The notes under the pieces: model-generated
What the model saw: the letters and a program-made list of their open reading frames with translations, nothing else
What the model was told of the DNA's origin: nothing
Databases searched by the model: none
Part shown: positions 48,115-58,768 of the stretch, piece after piece
Layout of the letters: every line of letters begins with the position of its first letter
Position numbering within the stretch: position 1 is the first letter of the stretch
Assembly (NCBI GenBank): GCA_038087015.1
Contig: JASBNA010000012.1
Span: 620,001-684,000 of the forward strand
Length of the DNA: 64,000 bases
Origin: Cerrena zonata
Lineage: Eukaryota > Basidiomycota > Agaricomycetes > Polyporales > Cerrenaceae
Reading direction: 5' to 3'
Position numbers and translations under genes: made by a program

Positions 48115-49647
48115 GAGTACATGTCCTACCATCCCACTACCTCGAGCAGGTCGTGCTGCACCGCGCGATTTGCTGTGCTTGCTGAGAGATTCGAAGCGGC
48201 CGTGTTTCAATTCGTGTAGGCGATAAGCCGGGAGACGAGAGTGTCACAGGCGGTCTGTCATTTGGGTGCAGCTGGGTAATGCCGAAGATGGGAGCCGTCG
48301 AGATTAGATGTATTTCAGAAGCTAGATATGGTAGAGCTGAAGAAATGTGAAGTTTAGAGCCAATTTTTGCGTCGAAAATACTACCGTCTCCGGTCTTAGA
48401 AACCCTGCAAAGAGGAAAACGCAGAATACAATATGAGTAACAGACGCGAGTGAGAAACACACTCACACTTGTCTGTCGGTTCTGACTAGATGGCACAAGC
48501 CGAATCAAATAAAACATACCGTGCATGGTTCCCCAGCACACCAACCACTCCAGTAAATCCTACAAAGATTGGGTAAAGAATTCCCCTCGACCCTGTGACG
48601 GGAAACACATACGAGATGTGAGAGTGGTCCGGCATGAAGTAAAACGGCTCGTTTTGATGTCATGACCATAGTCCACTTGCCGAGGGCGACGGATGGGTGT
48701 TTGCACTATTACCGACCTTGATGATTGTACAGATTACGTGCATGTTGATTTCCGCTGATGAGAAAACATGAAATGAGATGAGAAAACATGATGGTGTAGA
48801 CTGAAGTGACTGGACATACGGAAAATATAGATGGGTGCTATGTGAACCGCCGAGGCATTCGCATTACGTCAAAACCCCAGATGCATTAACGTCTATAGTC
48901 GTCTACCATAGAGTAAGATATGTCGATTGCATGCATGCCCTTCACCATCGTGTCCGAAAACGATGGCAAGATGGCAGTATTCCACATGCCTACAAATAGC
49001 TCAGCAAGTTTTAATGAGGGTATACGGTGTTCGAATAAGATTATACCGATAGTAAATTATTTATCCAGACGAGGTATTATGTGTGTAGGCAGAGAGCGAG
49101 GTCTAGAAAATCGAGATGACGATGATGGTTGTGAAGAGAGAATGAGCGGATGCTTTGACGCTTGATCGACCCTCAGTTTCTTCAATTTTTCTGCTTCGAC
49201 AATCCCTTCGCATGGTATACGCTTGCAAATATTGACCTCATTGACTCTGAGCATGTCTCAGAAAATGGAAACAAGGTGAGTGGGTGATAAAAATTTATTT
49301 GTATTTGTATGAGGTCGGTGGGTACTATGCCAATAAACAAGGTCTAAATGATTGGAAACATGAAGAATGGAGGGCGGTTAACATAGAGCATACAGCAAAG
49401 GGCGAGTGAATGAATTTGATGCAGCCGGAAGAAACAGTGGAGACATAGCATCTAGAGAGGTAGAATAAAGGTTCGACAATGATGAAATGTCACAATTCAG
49501 AAAGTCTGCGACTTCGGGTCGGGATTCAACTGTGTTTGCGAGACAAGGTGTCATTCTACACCAACATCGAGAGGCAATTGCCATGATAGGATAGCATTCA
49601 GAGGGAGGGGGAAGGCGAGATGTGAATGCTTCGACGGGTGACATCAT
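48115..49647 (-). pseudogene. Array copy C, decayed
   Basis: Third homologous copy. It keeps LANTVESRPEVADF and LPAASNSFTRPLLYAL in the first exon. The Cys/His block has a TAA before CECLGGSHST. One extra base shifts the frame before DYGHDIKTSRFTSCRTTL. The last exon retains TDRL-HSRLPAYRLHELKHG then RFESLSKHSKSRGAARPARG, with stops. Splice donors GTATGTTTTATTTG and GTATGTTTTCCTG remain at the places used in copies A and B. Confidence 0.5.
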
Positions 49648-49654
49648 CCACTCC

Positions 49655-49661
49655 CTTTATA
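49655..49661 (-). promoter_or_regulatory. TATA module 4 of the array
   Basis: Minus-strand TATAAAG followed by GGAGTGGATGATGTCACCC. Matches module 2 in its upstream context (GAGGAATGCAGAGAA then GAGGTATAAAG-type). Confidence 0.5.
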
Positions 49662-50039
49662 CCTCACGTTCTCTGCATTCCTCGGAGAATCAGTATCGGA
49701 GGGGGCCGACTTCGAAACCCGATTGACTAGGCATATTGCCAGCCCCTCGGAAGAGTGTGATGGGTACAGAGCGGTTGAGGGAGGATTTGTGCCGTGAGAC
49801 GAAATATCGAGGATGATCGTAGACTCGGCATCCCGTCCATCTGAGCTTCCAGGCTGTTTCACGATTGAGTCGGTTGAATAGTGAGAAGTGAGGCAACAGA
49901 CCGGTAGATAAAGATGTTGAAGACGAGCTGTGTAACAGAGGGAGAAGAGATATGGCAAGTCGGAATTGAATGAAATGTTGAGGCTTCTCATAGCGTGTTG
50001 AAAGCTGGGCAGGGGAAGCGATAGACAGAATGCAGGCAG

Positions 50040-50780
50040 ATGTTTCACTCTGCAAAGGGAAGTGAGTGAGGAGTCAATTGTGGGGTTGGAAGCGATAGAC
50101 CGGGAGACAGACACACATGTGATCCATCGTGTGTGCAATATTCGTCAGTCATGTTGAGGGTGTCGAGGGCACGGATATGGTAGAATTGAAGGGGGACGAG
50201 AATATTATTGCCATTTGGGATAACAAGATAATGGCAACAGTCGTGTTGAGATAGTGTTGTTCCCAATATTGAGTAGGGAATGAGGGGTACTGATTGCAGA
50301 CAAGAAGCGACCGATGAGTAAAAGAAGTAGCTTCTTTGTGAATTCTCTCTGCGCCAAGGAGAACGAAGCAATAAATACGTACCACATGTAATTATCTTCA
50401 TAGACATGCCACTTATATGTAAACCTCCAATGGGTTGGCATTTGCTGCAAAAGGTCACGTCGGCTGGGGCCGTGGCCTCTAGAGTGATCCGCATTTTGAA
50501 AATGTACATCATGGGATTCCATACGTCTTGTTCGACAATGAAATGACTAGGAGAACATTGTCGTGATGCCAAGTCATCTAGCGAATCCTGCGCTCGAAGA
50601 TAGTGGTTCTACTAGGCTAAAAATAAGTGATATCATGAAATTAATAAATTTGACATACAGAAAACACGAGCCTACATGTAACAGTCACGAAGCATAGCTC
50701 TGTAGACATCGATGGACGTCCATCAAAGGGCTCAGTGCGTTGAGTTTATGTGCATCCGGGACATGTGAAAGCGATGTACC
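50040..50780 (-). repeat. Array spacer segment T, copy 2
   Basis: Second copy of the segment at 44950-45840, with the same order of blocks and many point differences. Confidence 0.6.
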
Positions 50781-50799
50781 TGAGGATAGTGAAGGTGGA

Positions 50800-51150
50800 A
50801 CGGCTCGATGGGAGCAAGGCCAAAGATGTGTCTGAACTTGTTGGCCATCATCAAATGCACTAGACCTAAATGTTAGTGTGTTGCTGAACAAAATGGCCCC
50901 TGCGGATGTACAGATTGTGTAAGTGAGGGTGATCGTGTAACAGAAATCATGATGAGATAGTAACGGTGATGGTGGAGAGACAAGGAAGAGTCGACGCTTC
51001 AAATTGATCGACTCTGTGATCGAGGATTCTCAAGTCTGTCTGCCTTCGATAACCCCATGAGGGTGGTCAATATTGACTTTTTCAGCTTCCTCTACTAGTG
51101 TTGCTCCCAGAGACAGAAGTACTTATTCCCCTAAGCGGTATGCGTGTTCT
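50800..51150 (-). repeat. Array module D, short and diverged
   Basis: Contains weak matches to two landmarks of the other modules: TGTACAGATTGTGTAAGTG (compare the block near 48725) and TCGACGCTTCAAATTGATCGA (compare 49154). It marks the right edge of the recognisable array. Confidence 0.4.
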
Positions 51151-51199
51151 CAAGACGGTCATATTGATGTATATTTTTAATATATGTAGTGTAGAAGAA

Positions 51200-54100
51200 T
51201 CCTGTAAGTGCAGATGAAAGGTAAGACAATGACAGTGGCAGTGAGGAAGAGGAAAGACGAAGAGTGGAAATACGGATTCAAGTTTACTCGTTTCGATGCC
51301 TGACTGACTGGTGACGCTTAACCGACTTGGACATGATCGGGCCGAGTTCCCCCATTTGCTTCGACGTCGGCTTGGACTTCGGTTCTAACAGTCTCTTCTT
51401 CACTATGTCCATTGTTCCCGACCACAAACACTCTACAGTCTCATACGAACTAGCTATGAAGAGGCCAGATAAATCAAATAGTGCTACTAACAAATGCCAT
51501 CAACTCATGGTTTTCTCGATTATCTGTGCTCTTCACAACTGGTTTGCTCTCCACTAACACGTTGGACAATGTAGCCCAATTGCGAAGGCATTGAGGGTGT
51601 TCCCTTCGAATGTGATAGTACACACTGTGAAGGTGTCAATTGAATTTGATGGTTTTTGAGAAGCGGGTGTTTGTGTCATCAAGCAACAGTCGGATATGAA
51701 AGGAAAGCTAGAAAGCTGAGTGCAATAATTTTGGGGGTTGATTGACCAAGCTGTTTCAAAGGATATCAAGCGGTTGTCGGAGAAAGAGAAGCAGTGATAG
51801 AATGGAAGTGTCAGTGAAGAACAGAGAATGTACCTCTTGCGAGCTGATCGCAGACTTGGACTCGGACAGGTAGTTTCTTGAAATCCTACATTCTCATGAA
51901 TTTAGTAGACGTTCTATATGCTGGTTGCTTCTATGACTATTCTGAGTATCACCGTGACCTTGATCAAGCTGAGATAAGGTCGTTTTCAAACTTGTCATTG
52001 TCTTCTGCTCGACCTCATGTCAGACCAGGTAAGTCTTTTCATATTGAGATCTGCGGAGGCCTGTTGCCTACAATGTGATATTATCTAACTAAACTCCCCA
52101 AGTTCCCTACGTAATCCTGGATACTTCTGAGAGTCTCAATATCGGCTGCCAATATCTGAGTTGTTTGAGAACCAATCTGAAGATAAGGTTGTTTCAGGAA
52201 TCCTTAAGCTCCATAGAGGAGAGGCTGAGTCCGTAGACTATAAATTCACTGAACATGAGCATGAATTGAACAATCTGCAGTCTTGCACATTCTTTTGAGT
52301 TTACTGCACTCACTACCAGTCTACTTAACTCTGAGTCATTCAAACAAAGCCTTATCACTTATCCAAGGACCCAGCATGCTGACCAGACCACCCAATATCA
52401 ACAGAGATGACCGTACCTCTCAACGTACATACATCCGTCAGAAATTGGGGGATCAGTTTCGTGAGTTATCTCTGCTTGGCTTACCTTGCCAAGCCAGCTA
52501 AATATATTTTTCCAGGTCAAGTCGCCTATATCATGAAGAAGCGAACAAAGGGGGTTCCTCGGGTCCCTTGGAAGAATCCAGACAAACTCCGTGAGAAATA
52601 CAGAGTTGCAATCTTTGGTTGGCCACTATCCCGGCCATTTGTAGATCCAAGCAAGCTCAGGAAGGAGGAGTTGTGGGTGGTGGTGTGTGCCGTGCACCAT
52701 GGGACATTGTGGTTTGGAGGATTTGGAGAGCGGGGACGGAAGCAGCGGTCAGATGTGGGTGAATACCGTGGGCGGCGGCCATACTCACCAGCAGCTCGGC
52801 AGACATTTGGCGGATATCTCCTGACACCGCCAATTGTGAATTCAGAACCGGGAGAGCCTGTGGAGGATCCAATCGAGGACTTTAGCGATTAGCCGCATCG
52901 AGTAGTAGTGGGGCTCAGAATATGTTAGCCGTGATGATTGATGTCAGCAGGCGGAAAGCTATATATCAGCAGGGTTATATACACACTTGTCTGTTGAACG
53001 TTGAAGTCCGAATGCCCCCACTGTCTCCATTTTGTCGTATCGATATCAGACGAAGTCGATGCCAGTCACTGGCGCCATGGACATGGCAATTCAAGATGCT
53101 CAAGCGCCCGCGACAGTTTGATTCACATGCAACCGCATACTGTTCACTGGGTGTCTCAACTCTTGGCTCTTACTTTCTCTCTCGAGTCTCGACACTCATA
53201 TGATGTATCTCGTGCTTCAGAAATGTTCAACATTGAAGCTCTACTTGCACATGTTGCAAATCCGATTTCTCTTCTCACTTTGGACATCAAGAATCAGAAC
53301 TAGCGGTCAAAAACATCAAGCAAAAGAGTCCGTGTCCATGTCACATCTCATTCTGTATCGCTATTATTGACGGTATTTTCTGCAGATACATCAGAGGATA
53401 TATTTAAATTAATTTATGTGCATCCGTAGACTGCCGGGTACTCAACCTTGATATCTCAATGGTATCGAGGAGATGTTCTTTCGACAACCCGAAATTATCT
53501 GAAGCGGCCAAATGTCTACAAATTCCACCGTCTGTGTATCCCAGCAATCCCAACTCGATTTTCTCCTCAGATGTTATCTTCGCTTGTTTCGAGCTCCTCA
53601 TTCTGGATGTCCATAGACGGCGATCGTTGCATTTGTTCACAATGAGTGGACAATGGACATACATCAAGGCATTTATTTCAGGTGAAATGGGAAATGTCAA
53701 TTCTGGTGAGTCTATTGTTATCCTAATTTCACATTGACATTATTAACCAAACATTTTACGCTCTCCACAGAATGAGGTTTCGCCTCAGCGCATCGACTCG
53801 ACTTGAACACTCCATCCGATAAGATGTCCAATCTCACATTATGAGTCCGGCAATATTTTCATTCCACCACTCTCTGTGCCACTAGAAGACTTGAGGACTG
53901 CGGGTTTCATCGTCTCGTGGAATCTGAACTAGGGGTATTATATCGCCAGTTTTGATATCTACCACAGCCACTCATTGGGATATCTTCAGTCCTCGTATGT
54001 AGGAAATTGTCTGTGGACGTCCTCCGAGTCTACGCTCCGCATTTTCCTGCCGATACTCGCACTACACCTCTTAAACCTGCATATTCTGCTCTGACATCCA

Positions 54101-54795
54101 CTCGGCGATCTTACTCTGGATGTCAATCCAATTCTCGCATTATCCGGTGTTCGTCAAGGCATCAAAAACCAGTGTTCATCGGAATTCCGTCTACGGACAA
54201 ACCATCCAGTTTTTCGTGCTTACTCCGCCATGTCAACTTGGTCCGGCTGAACTCGCATGTTCAGCTTCAGCCGATACAATCTCAACAGAGGCGGCTCTAC
54301 CCTCAGTGGACGAAAGGCAAGGTACGAAGCAAGAGCTCAAGAATGCGCTTCACGGGAAATGCGATCTCACCAAGCACATTGTATGTACCGCTTTAAAATA
54401 TTAAGGTCTGTTATCATGTACTGATCTACATACAGGTCATGCTCAAGATCTACACCCCCGAGACTAACATCTTGTACGACATCCAACTATCAAATCTCAC
54501 TTCGTCGGTTCAACATTCGGTATTCACTCCTCGACGACCTGAGGATTGCAGGAGATACGGAAGTCGGGCTATCAAGCTGTGCCGTCTATAGACGACCTCT
54601 ATGTTCCACTGATTGACTGTGTTGGTCTATGGACGATCGAAATATGGTGCTGTAGTGCACATATTTGAATGAATATATTTACGGCGGTATTTGCTATCTA
54701 TTGAATGTCTTTGTCCGTAGCATGGAGTGTTTAATCTGCAGAATATATCACCAGCAGGTGGTCGCTCTGCGTGCAGAATATGTGTGGAATATAGC
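51200..54795. other. Right end of inserted segment, gene fragments only
   Basis: 3.6 kb with no intact gene. One coding-like relic is at 52530-52892 (listed separately). Short frames at 51284-51493 (minus) and 54007-54396 (plus) have no recognisable content. The last bases before 54878 are unrelated to the sequence preceding the left duplicate. Confidence 0.4.
52530..52892 (+). pseudogene. Orphan C-terminal fragment
   Basis: An open stretch after a TTTTTCCAG acceptor-like site reads YIMKKRTKGVPRVPWKNPDK, LREKYRVAIFGWPLSRPFVD, PSKLRKEELWVVV and then a Pro/Gly/Arg-rich acidic end (PVEDPIEDFSD, stop at 52890-52892). The W-x-N...Y-V-x-I-x-G-W-P pattern recalls C-terminal tails seen in repeat-associated agaricomycete proteins, but I cannot name the family. 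No upstream exons were found, so I treat it as a fragment. Confidence 0.35.
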
Positions 54796-56165
54796 ATGAG
54801 TCCAAGAAATATCAGCAGAAACATAGACCCTTATCTTCGCGCCATCCACATCTTCCCGACGACAGAGCTCGCATTGCAAGACCACGTCGACGGGATCTAT
54901 CGAATGCTCGAATTGAGGCAGGAACTTCCCGCTGATCCTCCTACCATCGAAGGCCACGGGAAACACACACGAAGGGACTCGCATAGTCACCACACATCCG
55001 TCCCCCACCCTCACAGACCAGATGTCCACCACTTGATCGATGGTCTAAGACACCTCGAACTTAATCGGAATCGTAAGGCTCCACATATCCTCTTGTATCC
55101 TCTCATTGCAGAATGGTCTCCTCCCTTGGAGTTCCTTCCTGAAGACGAGGCCGAGTCAATACCGATCGCGAAGGTCCCTGATGAGTTGTTGTTGTATGTC
55201 TTGCAGTTTTTGGATGTGTGGACATTGGAGCGGTTTGCGTTGGTGAATCGGAAAGCGAGGATTGTTACGCTTGATTCAGGGCTATGGAGGTTCGTGGCTA
55301 TGTCCGTTTCCCTCTGAGAAGCTTTGGGAATTAATAGAACTGTGAATAGGGCCTTTGTTGAGGAGTTATATATCCCGCCACAGATAACATATGACGAAGA
55401 GATCGACGATCTTCTAGAAGAGTACGTGCACGATTATAGGAGGGTGTACATCGAGCACCCGAGAATACGCCTAGATGGGGTTTATATTGCCGTGTGTCAT
55501 TATATGTGCGTACATTCCTGTAGGAATATATTTTATCTGCCTTCGAGGGTGCTAAGGTGCTATTGAATGCTGTAGACGCAACGGACTGAGCGAAAACGCA
55601 TGGGTTCACGTAGGTTCCTAGGTCTTATTCATACTCGATGATGCTAAACGCTCTAACCCTTCAGATCAGCCATCTCGTCACGTACAACAGATACCTGTGA
55701 GTTCAATATATCCCGTTATACCAATCATATTACTCACAAATAGTACCTAGGCGGTTCTACCCTGATGGAACGGTCTTGTCATTACTAGCCGGAGAGGAGC
55801 ACCCTCCTCAACAAATCATCCCGCTCCTCAAACCCACCCTCAAGCAAAAGGTAAGAACTAATTATAACAGAGACCCCAGAAACACTCACCTCCAAACGCA
55901 GGGCTTTTTCATCGGCGAATGGCGACTCGAGGGCACGACAGTATATATCACCTCACTCACAGATCCTACGGGTCTGACATCTTCCTCTTCACGGTACACA
56001 TTCCAAATGACATTGGAGTTACGATCGCGGCCGACGTTGGGACGATGGAATCGGTTGGACATGAAGGGATATGATTCGGTGAATGTAGAGACAGGGGAAG
56101 CCACGCCGGTGTCGTTGAAGCATGATAGACCGTTCTGGTTCTCGAAGGTTAGAAGCTACGGATGA
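54796..56165 (+). pseudogene. HRT3: 5'-truncated HRT3 copy with a chimeric start
   Basis: Second copy of HRT3 from residue DHVDGIYRM onward; the charged N-terminus, the TPR-like hairpin and the native promoter are missing. The F-box (VPDELLLYVLQFLDVWTLER) and the whole C-terminal domain are open, all equivalent splice sites are kept, and the stop is at 56163-56165. An ATG at 54796 in the foreign flank is in frame and would add 28 unrelated residues (MSPRNISRNIDPYLR and so on). It could be expressed as a truncated F-box protein if a promoter lies in the insert; otherwise it is dead. Lack of inactivating changes says the duplication is recent. Confidence 0.75.
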
Positions 56166-56968
56166 TGGATTGACGTCAGACATAGGGAAATTCTCGGAAC
56201 TTCTCTCGAAGTGCTGATGTTGTGCATAAATGGGGTCGTAACTGAATACGGCTATTCTTTGACAAAGAGCTATATGACACTTACTGCTATGAAGCACTGC
56301 AGATAGAATTGATACAGATAATTGCAAGTACGCGTTGTTTGCACCTCGCATTTCACCTCGGAACTCCTCGTCTCCATTTTAGGGTGCTGATAAACTAGGA
56401 ACCTCTTTCCAGCTACCAACATCTATCCATTCGATGCACTGCATCATAATCAGGTGCGGATCGTGGACGGAAACTCGGCTCCGTGCCACAATTGTGTTCT
56501 CAAGCTCTCTCAAGACGCGGTGATGGGTGCGTCCGACACGTTTCGACAGAAAACCTGGAAGAGGTGTGGCGGATCGATGTTCGCAGACTTTGATGTGCCG
56601 CTCCCATCTATCTTTAGTGTTGCTGACGCTGCGATAGGTCTGAACTGAACGACAGCATGGTGTCAAATATGTCCCACATTAGTTTCGTTAAAACTCGGAG
56701 GCAGGAACAAAGCGGCTGTGAAAGCAGGGATCATGCCGGATTAGGAAGGCCTAGTACAAGCGAGACGTTGACAAGAACGATGAATATGTCCTAGTATAAG
56801 GTTACTAGTACGGTCTCCGACGTCAAGGAAGACATCTCGAAGACGGAGAGGTACAGTCGAGAAGCAGGATCTGAGATGATCATAATGAAATCGTGCGACT
56901 ACCCCGCTTTAAAGCGTGTAGCATTGTCCTTACCCGAACCTCACCCCCCGCATGTTATATAACTCGCC
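54878..56968 (+). repeat. Direct duplication, right copy (2.09 kb)
   Basis: Counterpart of 39184-41264. After its last shared base the sequence continues into the leader of the gene at 57081, so this copy has the native right flank, while the left copy has the native left flank. Confidence 0.9.
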
Positions 56969-57080
56969 CCCGTTTGCCGATCTCCTTGTTTCTCTCCACC
57001 TTATTTCCACGTCCGTTTTCTTCATCCAACTTGTTTTCGCATTCGTCTTCTTTGTTACTCTTTTAACGTTCTCTACCATC
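56166..57080. promoter_or_regulatory. Promoter region of the gene at 57081
   Basis: Mostly duplicated DNA. TTATATAA near 56954-56961, about 120 bases before the ATG, is a plausible TATA element, followed by a T/C-rich leader. The same TTATATAA is present in the left copy (about 41251-41258) without a gene behind it. Confidence 0.5.
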
Positions 57081-58768
57081 ATGCATTTTCGCTTTCCTTC
57101 CTCAGCGTCATCCACGCCGTCCCGACGCTCACGCAAAACCTCTGCCACCACTCCCGAAATCAAGATCCACGACCACGACGACCATCACACGAGCACCAGT
57201 GCTCCCAATACACCGCCTTCGAATACAAAGGGCAAACCACATCTCGATGGCGTCAAGAAACTCGTAAAGAAAGTCCGACACCGACTTTCCTCTTTGGGTC
57301 ACCGTGACCACCATAAACGCACCCTCAGCTCAAGCTCGTTTGAACATTCACTCATTGCAGCAGCTGCCACTATCACTCCTTTTGCTATTCCAGTTTCTCC
57401 TTCACCAACGCAGAACTCGGACGAACATGCTTCCACGCGCTCGATGCGTTCCGCCCATTCGTCTGGTTCTGAAACCAGAGTATCCGAGTACTCGTCGTCG
57501 AGGACGGCTAATATGAGTCTCTCGGATTATGGGTCAATGCGGGGTCTTCGAAAGGACAAGATGGTCGATGCCGACCTTTCTTTGTCTGGACAAAAGGTTC
57601 ATGACATCGTACCTGCCGATGGTGAGTGCTTTGTTCTCCGTATTTCTCACGCAGATTGTTTAAACTCTTTGTAGTGAGAGATATCTTCCATCCCAATGTC
57701 GTTATCGATATTGCTCCTGAACGTACAACCCCATTGAACCTCTCACACGACCCATCGCCGGCAGACATTCCTCTTCCGGAATCTGTCGCTGTGACCCCCG
57801 CGTCTTCTGTAAACGATCTCTCGACTCTTCCCACAGCTACTTCCGTATACCTCCAGCCTGCTTCATCTCCGGCTGACGTTCCACTCCCCGAATCACCTCT
57901 AAGCTCAGTAGAGAACCTTTCATATAAAGTCTCTTTCGCTGCTGGGATCCCTCTTCCTGAATCACCCGCAGCTTCAGTTGAGGACCTCATCACACCTGTA
58001 GTACACGTGGAGGACAACGTGCCTGCAACGCCATCTGTGTGTGAAGACCTTCCGGAAGTGATAGTCTTCCCGGCAGCACCTTCCGACACAACGATGGTGG
58101 ATTCATCGTCTGTGCAAATGGATATTGTGAAGGAGCCTGCGTCGCCTGAGGTAGAGTCGGTTTCACTTGACGCAGCCTTCGAAGTCGCTTCCGCGCTTCC
58201 GATTAATGTCGGAGTCAGTGAGGGTGAGAAGACAAAGGAGGTTCACGAACAACCTTCTCTTCTTTCATCTACAGAAGTAGCTTCGAGCTTACCAATTGAG
58301 GCGGACTACGCCGACCTTCGCGAGCAAGAATTGATGGAAGTTGCATCCCCCGTCGTTTCAGTAACAGAAGACAGCCAGTCTGTATCGGATACTATTCCCG
58401 TCTCTCCTGAATCTTTACCCTTGCCCACCAATCCCTCCCCAGTACCACCACGCAGTGTCTACATCTCCGAATCACCTTTCGCCAATGTCTCTCATACGAT
58501 CTACCCATGGTCGTATTTGGCACCATCAGCATCTCCTTCAGCCAAAGAAGTACCATCGGTTTCGACTCCTCCACCAACTGCCACCCCTACTCAATCATCA
58601 TCATCTCTCTCAGTGAATCCACCAGAACAGCTATTTTTCCCAAGTATCATCCTTCCATCCATATTTCGCCCCTTATCCTCGGTGCGGCTCAGTATTTCCA
58701 ATTCCAATCCGTCTTATTCGCTCTATCCGTCGTTGTTGACGTGGTATCTTAAACGGACTGTCGTTTGA
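57081..58768 (+). CDS. Ser/Pro-rich hypothetical protein
   Basis: Two exons (57081-57621 and 57675-58768) give 544 residues. I do not recognise the family. Low-complexity throughout: an N-terminal Ser/Arg/Thr region (MHFRFPSSASSTPSRRSRKT), a basic stretch (GVKKLVKKVRHRLSSLGHRD), Ser-rich segments with SLSDYGSMRGL, the junction HDIVPADVRDIFHPNVVIDI, and then an acidic Pro/Val/Ser-rich part. Within the latter a degenerate motif recurs three times (PADIPLPESVAV, PADVPLPESPLS, AAGIPLPESPAA). The C-terminus is more hydrophobic and ends TWYLKRTVV. Likely a disordered regulatory or cell-cortex protein, but this is only composition. The intron (GTGAGT donor, TTTGTAG acceptor) joins the frames cleanly. 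Confidence 0.7.

Larger units (their letters stand above)
42400..51200 (-). repeat. Diverged tandem array of an unknown multi-exon gene
   Basis: Three long and one short copies of the same module, in the same order on the minus strand. Landmarks recur at: CCTCGAGCAGGTCGTGCTGC near 43060, 46090 and 48139; a GTTTCGATGACATGACC-type block near 43565, 46607 and 48650; TAGTCGTCTACCATAGA-type near 43808, 46846 and 48898; a TTTGACGCTTGATCGA-type block near 44076, 47084 and 49154. Spacings are about 3.04 and 2.05 kb; the difference is an extra 0.9-kb segment (44950-45840) that also occurs at 50040-50780. A shorter, more diverged fourth module lies at about 50800-51150. Copies differ by many substitutions and small indels, so the array is old. 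Splice-like signals recur at the same places in each copy. Confidence 0.75.

Noticed and set aside
42400..51200. Mating-type B locus (pheromone precursors and receptor)
   Set aside because: Considered because of tandem small minus-strand genes, but no CAAX-ending precursor and no seven-helix receptor was found.
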